From: Candidatus Gastranaerophilales bacterium
GTDB taxonomy: Bacteria > Cyanobacteriota > Vampirovibrionia > Gastranaerophilales > Gastranaerophilaceae
Direction of reading: 5' to 3'
Assembly (NCBI GenBank): GCA_905234865.1
Contig: CAJOJE010000017.1
Span: 1-55,784, forward strand
Length of the DNA stretch: 55,784 bases
Of this stretch, positions 52,100 to 55,784 are shown piece by piece. Every line of letters starts with the position of its first letter. Within the stretch, counting starts at the first letter, position 1. Below the pieces are notes generated by a model that saw only the letters and a program-made list of their open reading frames with translations, did no database searches and was not told where the DNA came from. The position numbers were made by a program, and so were the translations under genes.

Positions 52100-55000
52100 A
52101 TGAAAAAAACTATTACGGTTGACGGTAACTACGCTGCTGCGCATGTTGCTTATGCGTTAAGCGAAGTATCCGCAATTTATCCCATTACTCCTTCTTCTAC
52201 TATGGGTGAATGGGTTGACGAATGGGCTTCTCAACATAAAAAAAATATTTGGGGAAAAGAAGTCAAAGTTGCCGAAATGCAATCTGAAGCAGGTGCGGCA
52301 GGTGCCGTTCATGGTTCTTTGGCGGCAGGTGCTTTAACTTCTACATATACTGCTTCTCAGGGCTTATTGTTAATGATTCCCGTTATGCACAAAGTGGCAG
52401 GCGAAATGCTTCCTCATGTTATCCATGTTTCCGCTCGTGCTCTTGCTGCTCAATCATTGGCAATTTTTGGCGACCATACCGATGTTATGGGCTGCCGTAA
52501 CACAGGTTATGCAATGCTTGCGGCAAATTCCGTTCAAGAAGAAATGGATTTGGCTTTAGTTGCACATCTTTCTACATATAAAGCAAAAGTTCCTTTCCTC
52601 CAATTCTTCGACGGTTTTAGAACATCTCATGAAATTCATAAAATTGAAGAAATCTCTTATGAAGAAATTGCTTCATTGGTTGAACCCAAATATATCGAAG
52701 AATTCAGACAAAGAGCTTTAAGACCGGAAGCTCCGGTTTGTAAAGTCGGCGCACAAAATACCGATGTTTACTTCCAAGGCAGAGAAACGGTCAATAAATA
52801 TTATGAAATGGTTCCCGATATCGTTCAAGAATATATGGATAAAGTTGCAAAAGTAACCGGCAGACAATATCACCCGTTTGATTACGTCGGTGCTCCCGAT
52901 GCAACCGATGTTATCGTTGCAATAGGCTCTTCTTGCGAAACTATTGAAGAGGCTATTGAATACTTAAATTCTACAAGAGGTACAAAATATGGTCTTGTAA
53001 AAGTCAGATTATACAGACCTTTTGATACAAAACGTTTCAACGCCGTTCTTCCGAAAACAGTTAAAAGAATTAATGTTTTAGACAGAACGAAAGAACCCGG
53101 TTCAATCGGCGAACCTTTATATTTAGATGTTGTTGCAGCTCTTGATAATAAAGATATAAGAGTTATCGGCGGAAGATACGGTTTATCTTCAAAAGAATTT
53201 ACTCCGTCCATGGTTCTTGCGGTTTATAAACATGGAGAGAAAAACGGTTTCCATAACTTCACCGTAGGTATCGAAGACGATGTTACGAATAAATCGTTAA
53301 AAATTGACGAACACATTGTAACAGAACCTGTCGGCACAACAAACTGTATGTTCTGGGGCTTAGGCTCGGACGGTACGGTTGGTGCTAATAAAAACTCAAT
53401 TAAAATTATTGGTCAATACACAAATAAAGATGCTCAAGCATATTTTGCTTATGATTCTAAAAAATCATTCGGCGTTACCGTTTCTCACTTGAGATTTGGC
53501 GACAAACCGATTAAATCGACTTATTTAATTACGGCACCCGATTTTGTTTCATGCTCAGCTCATGCTTATATCGGAAGATACGATTTATTAAAAGGCATTA
53601 AAGAAGGCGGAACTTTCTTATTAAATAGCCCCTATACAAAAGAAGAAGCATTCTCACACTTAACAAGAGATATGCAAAAAACTATTATTGATAAAAAAGT
53701 TAAATTCTATAACGTTGACGCTGAAAAATTAATCAAAGAACAACCGGGGCTAAGAGGCAAAGGTGCAAATACCGTTATGATGGTTGCATACTTTAAAGTA
53801 TCAGGCATTATTCCGTTTGAACAAGCTCTTGAAGGTATGAGAGAAATGACAAAGAAAACCTTTAAGAAAAAAGGCGACGATGTTGTTAATATGAACCTTG
53901 CTTTGATTGATGCTGCGGTTAACGCAACTGAAGAAGTCGTTATTCCTAAATCATTAGACGGTGTAAAATCAGTTGATGAAGTTGAATTGATTTCAAAAGA
54001 TGCAGATGATTTTGCAAAGAAGATTATTGAACCCTCTATGCGTCAAAAAGGCGACGATATTCCCGTTAGCGCAATGAGCGTTGACGGTGTTATCCCAACA
54101 GGTACTTCTTGTTTAGAAAAAAGAGGAATTGCTCCAAGAGTTCCTCATTGGAATTCCGCTAATTGTATTCAATGCGGTATCTGCGCTTCTGCTTGTCCGC
54201 ATGCTGCAATCAGAACAAAATTAGCAGAAAGTAAAGACCTTAAAAATGCTCCCGAATCATTCAATACAGTTGCTGCAAGACCGGCTTTAGCCGATGAACA
54301 ATTTAAAGTTCAAGTATATTGTAAAGATTGTACAGGCTGCGGTGTTTGCGTAGATCAATGTCCTGCTAATAAAAACCCTGAAAAACAAGCTCTTGTTTGG
54401 TCAACAATCGAAAAAGAAGAAGCATTGGGTGAAGTTGTTAATGAAAAATTCTTTGATGAATTGCCTGATAACGTTATGGGTAAAAATACAACCAAAACAA
54501 TTAAAGGTGCAATGTTAAGAAAACCTTTATTTGAGTTCTCAGGCGCATGCGCCGGTTGTGGTGAAACACCTTATGTAAAACTTGTTTCCCAATTGTTTGG
54601 AGAAAATGCTATCGTTGCAAACGCAACGGGTTGTTCCTCGATTTACTCGGGTACTTTCCCCACAATTCCTTATACAAAAACTAAAGAAGGCAGAGGACCC
54701 GCTTGGGCAAATTCATTGTTTGAAGATAATGCCGAATTTGGTTTTGGTATGAGGCTTGCTATTGATTCAAACAGAGAGTTATTAAAAGAAAACGTAGAAA
54801 AAGTTCTCAATAACCCTGAAGCTAAAGCTGACGTAAAAGAAGCTCTCGAAGAAGCTATGAAACATTGGGATAATTCAAAAACAGAAGAAGCAGTTAAAGC
54901 ACAAAATAAAGTTAAAGAAGTTTTAGCAAAACATGCTGATGAACTCTGCCCCGCATGTGCAAAAATCAGAGAACTTCAAGATTACTTTACCGATAAATCA

Positions 55001-55630
55001 GTTTGGATTATTGGCGGCGACGGCTGGGCAAACGATATCGGATACGGCGGTATTGACCATGTTTTAGCTCAAAAACAAAATGTTAATATTTTGGTTCTTG
55101 ATACCGAGGTGTACTCCAATACGGGCGGCCAAGCTTCAAAATCAACTCCGACAGGTGCTGTCGCAAAATTTGCAACAGGCGGCAAACCTACATATAAGAA
55201 AAATATGGGCTTGATGAGTATGAGCTATGGGTATGTTTATGTTGCATCCGTTGCTCTTGGCGCTGATAGAGGACAAACCCTAAAAGCATTCCAAGAAGCT
55301 GAAAGCTATAACGGTCCTTCTATCATTTTTGCTTACGCTCCTTGTATTGCTCATGGTATTGACATGAGTAAAACTCAAACAGAGCAAAAACGTGCGGTTG
55401 AAGCGGGATATTATCCTTTATACAGATACAACCCGAATAATGAAACTCCGTTTACTTGGGATGCAAAAGATCCAAAAGGAAGCTACCAAGAATTCATAAG
55501 ATCAGAAGGCAGATATAAATCACTTCTTAAAACCAATCCGGAAGCTGCTGAAGAGTTATATGCCAAAGCAGAAGCTGATGCGGCACAAAGAATGTCTGTT
55601 TATAAAGCAGTCGGCGAACTTATGAAATAG
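52100..55630 (+). CDS. nifJ: Pyruvate:ferredoxin (flavodoxin) oxidoreductase
   Basis: A 1176-residue, single-chain PFOR. It oxidises pyruvate with CoA to acetyl-CoA and CO2 and reduces ferredoxin, the key step of anaerobic pyruvate use. Domain order: a pyrimidine-binding half (about 1-250, SAIYPITPSSTMGEW), a CoA/transketolase-C-like domain (about 260-400), a gamma domain (about 410-620), a two-cluster ferredoxin domain (CIQCGICASACPHA near 690, CKDCTGCGVCVDQCP near 740) and the thiamine diphosphate domain. The last has the third cluster's CAGCGETPY near 815 and GGDGWANDIGYGGIDH near 973. The length is typical of the homodimeric enzyme. GGAGG precedes the ATG. Genes of highly expressed character and a terminator on each side suggest a monocistronic mRNA. 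Confidence 0.97.
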   Translation: MKKTITVDGNYAAAHVAYALSEVSAIYPITPSSTMGEWVDEWASQHKKNIWGKEVKVAEMQSEAGAAGAVHGSLAAGALTSTYTASQGLLLMIPVMHKVAGEMLPHVIHVSARALAAQSLAIFGDHTDVMGCRNTGYAMLAANSVQEEMDLALVAHLSTYKAKVPFLQFFDGFRTSHEIHKIEEISYEEIASLVEPKYIEEFRQRALRPEAPVCKVGAQNTDVYFQGRETVNKYYEMVPDIVQEYMDKVAKVTGRQYHPFDYVGAPDATDVIVAIGSSCETIEEAIEYLNSTRGTKYGLVKVRLYRPFDTKRFNAVLPKTVKRINVLDRTKEPGSIGEPLYLDVVAALDNKDIRVIGGRYGLSSKEFTPSMVLAVYKHGEKNGFHNFTVGIEDDVTNKSLKIDEHIVTEPVGTTNCMFWGLGSDGTVGANKNSIKIIGQYTNKDAQAYFAYDSKKSFGVTVSHLRFGDKPIKSTYLITAPDFVSCSAHAYIGRYDLLKGIKEGGTFLLNSPYTKEEAFSHLTRDMQKTIIDKKVKFYNVDAEKLIKEQPGLRGKGANTVMMVAYFKVSGIIPFEQALEGMREMTKKTFKKKGDDVVNMNLALIDAAVNATEEVVIPKSLDGVKSVDEVELISKDADDFAKKIIEPSMRQKGDDIPVSAMSVDGVIPTGTSCLEKRGIAPRVPHWNSANCIQCGICASACPHAAIRTKLAESKDLKNAPESFNTVAARPALADEQFKVQVYCKDCTGCGVCVDQCPANKNPEKQALVWSTIEKEEALGEVVNEKFFDELPDNVMGKNTTKTIKGAMLRKPLFEFSGACAGCGETPYVKLVSQLFGENAIVANATGCSSIYSGTFPTIPYTKTKEGRGPAWANSLFEDNAEFGFGMRLAIDSNRELLKENVEKVLNNPEAKADVKEALEEAMKHWDNSKTEEAVKAQNKVKEVLAKHADELCPACAKIRELQDYFTDKSVWIIGGDGWANDIGYGGIDHVLAQKQNVNILVLDTEVYSNTGGQASKSTPTGAVAKFATGGKPTYKKNMGLMSMSYGYVYVASVALGADRGQTLKAFQEAESYNGPSIIFAYAPCIAHGIDMSKTQTEQKRAVEAGYYPLYRYNPNNETPFTWDAKDPKGSYQEFIRSEGRYKSLLKTNPEAAEELYAKAEADAAQRMSVYKAVGELMK

Positions 55631-55653
55631 AGCTTAAAACAGTTCAAAATTTT

Positions 55654-55697
55654 AAATCGGCACCTGAGTTTATTTTTTAATTAGGTGCCGATTTTTT
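55654..55697 (+). terminator. Terminator of nifJ
   Basis: AAATCGGCACCT (55654-55665) and AGGTGCCGATTT (55683-55694) form a perfect 12-bp stem with a 17-base loop, followed by a T-run. Confidence 0.9.
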
Positions 55698-55701
55698 AAT
55701 A

Positions 55702-55730
55702 TTGCAAAATTCTTATACATTCTATATAAT
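55702..55730 (+). promoter_or_regulatory. Strong promoter of the right-end gene
   Basis: TTGCAA (55702-55707) and a perfect TATAAT (55725-55730) are exactly 17 bases apart, about 25 bases before an ATG with AAAGGGG upstream. Confidence 0.75.
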
Positions 55731-55754
55731 AAAAATATCAAAAAGGGGTAATTT

Positions 55755-55784
55755 ATGAATTTAAAACGGTTTACCCCCCCCCCC
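55755..55784 (+). CDS. 5' end of a gene containing a poly-C tract (partial)
   Basis: ATG at 55755 follows AAAAGGGG and a consensus promoter, so a real gene starts here. Only MNLKRFTPPPP-type residues can be read before the window ends. From 55774 on, all 11 bases are C. Such a run a few codons inside a gene is rare in an A+T-rich genome and is the usual form of a phase-variable switch. The product is unknown; the first five residues equal those of the acyltransferase at 1585-2652, which may be chance. Confidence 0.6.
   Translation, partial: MNLKRFTPPP
55774..55784 (+). repeat. Poly-C tract of at least 11 bases at the contig end
   Basis: Eleven consecutive C close the window, starting with the seventh codon of a new gene. 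The true length is unknown because the sequence stops inside the run. Assembly commonly fails at homopolymers that vary between cells or that are hard to sequence. Confidence 0.85.

Overview
The window looks like one assembly contig of a low-GC, fermentative, diderm bacterium. The secretin PilQ and a probable outer-membrane beta-barrel (25451-26167) indicate two membranes. Pyruvate:ferredoxin oxidoreductase, GAPDH and a FixC/FixX pair indicate an anaerobic energy metabolism. No photosynthesis or respiratory-chain genes are present. Gene content, A+T richness and the mix of cyanobacterium-like housekeeping genes with PFOR fit a non-photosynthetic cyanobacterial relative of the gut Melainabacteria/Gastranaerophilales type. 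That placement is an inference from gene style, not a phylogenetic result. The sequence starts on a repeated 23-bp unit and ends inside a run of 11 C, so both ends are probably assembly breaks.

Layout. 1-600: terminator of an unseen upstream gene, a short direct repeat and a decayed formate/nitrite-transporter gene. 966-1608: fluoride exporter CrcB and a small membrane protein. 1585-4673 (minus): response regulator, C-terminal processing peptidase, acyltransferase. 4812-6070: rimI-bioY. 6062-7653 (minus): umuDC translesion polymerase operon, divergent from obg. 9192-16383: type IV pilus operon (PilP-like, pilQ, pilB, pilC) ending in a TSCPD protein. 16521-17723: EF-hand/hairpin-repeat protein. 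17860-25449: holin-family membrane protein, then a tight run fixC-fixX-hypothetical-TPR-dprA-topA-aroE, followed by a probable outer-membrane protein. 26164-33203 (minus): murF-mraY-murD-ftsW-murG-folC. 33269-35474: DUF4127 protein and dapF. 35561-36534: rpsF-ssb-rpsR. 36673-37852: frameshifted ankyrin-repeat protein. 37855-40173: divergent AmrB-AmrA fusion and AmrS (AmmeMemoRadiSam system). 40461-47394 (minus): secreted-style hypothetical, clpC, rpmB, SPOR protein, DUF366, queC, HEAT-repeat protein. 47568-50536: dnaG-rpoD. 50953-55630: gap and nifJ. 55755-end: start of a gene interrupted by poly-C.

How the genes work together. Most of the window is core cell biology. MurF, MraY, MurD and MurG make and assemble the peptidoglycan precursor, DapF supplies its meso-diaminopimelate, FtsW polymerises it, and a SPOR protein probably reads denuded glycan at division sites. 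TopA, DnaG, Ssb, UmuDC and DprA form a DNA replication, repair and uptake set; DprA together with type IV pilus genes suggests natural transformation. GAPDH and PFOR link glycolysis to ferredoxin reduction.

The parts most worth a second look are the poly-C tract just inside a start codon at the right end; the symmetric promoter that appears to drive both halves of the AmmeMemoRadiSam system as leaderless mRNAs; several further genes whose -10 box lies 6-8 bases before the start codon; the rpoD-gap intergenic region, with a palindromic operator, a strong promoter and an early terminator; the ankyrin gene with exact 99-bp internal repeats and a frameshift; and the DUF4127-dapF pair divergent from the mur cluster.
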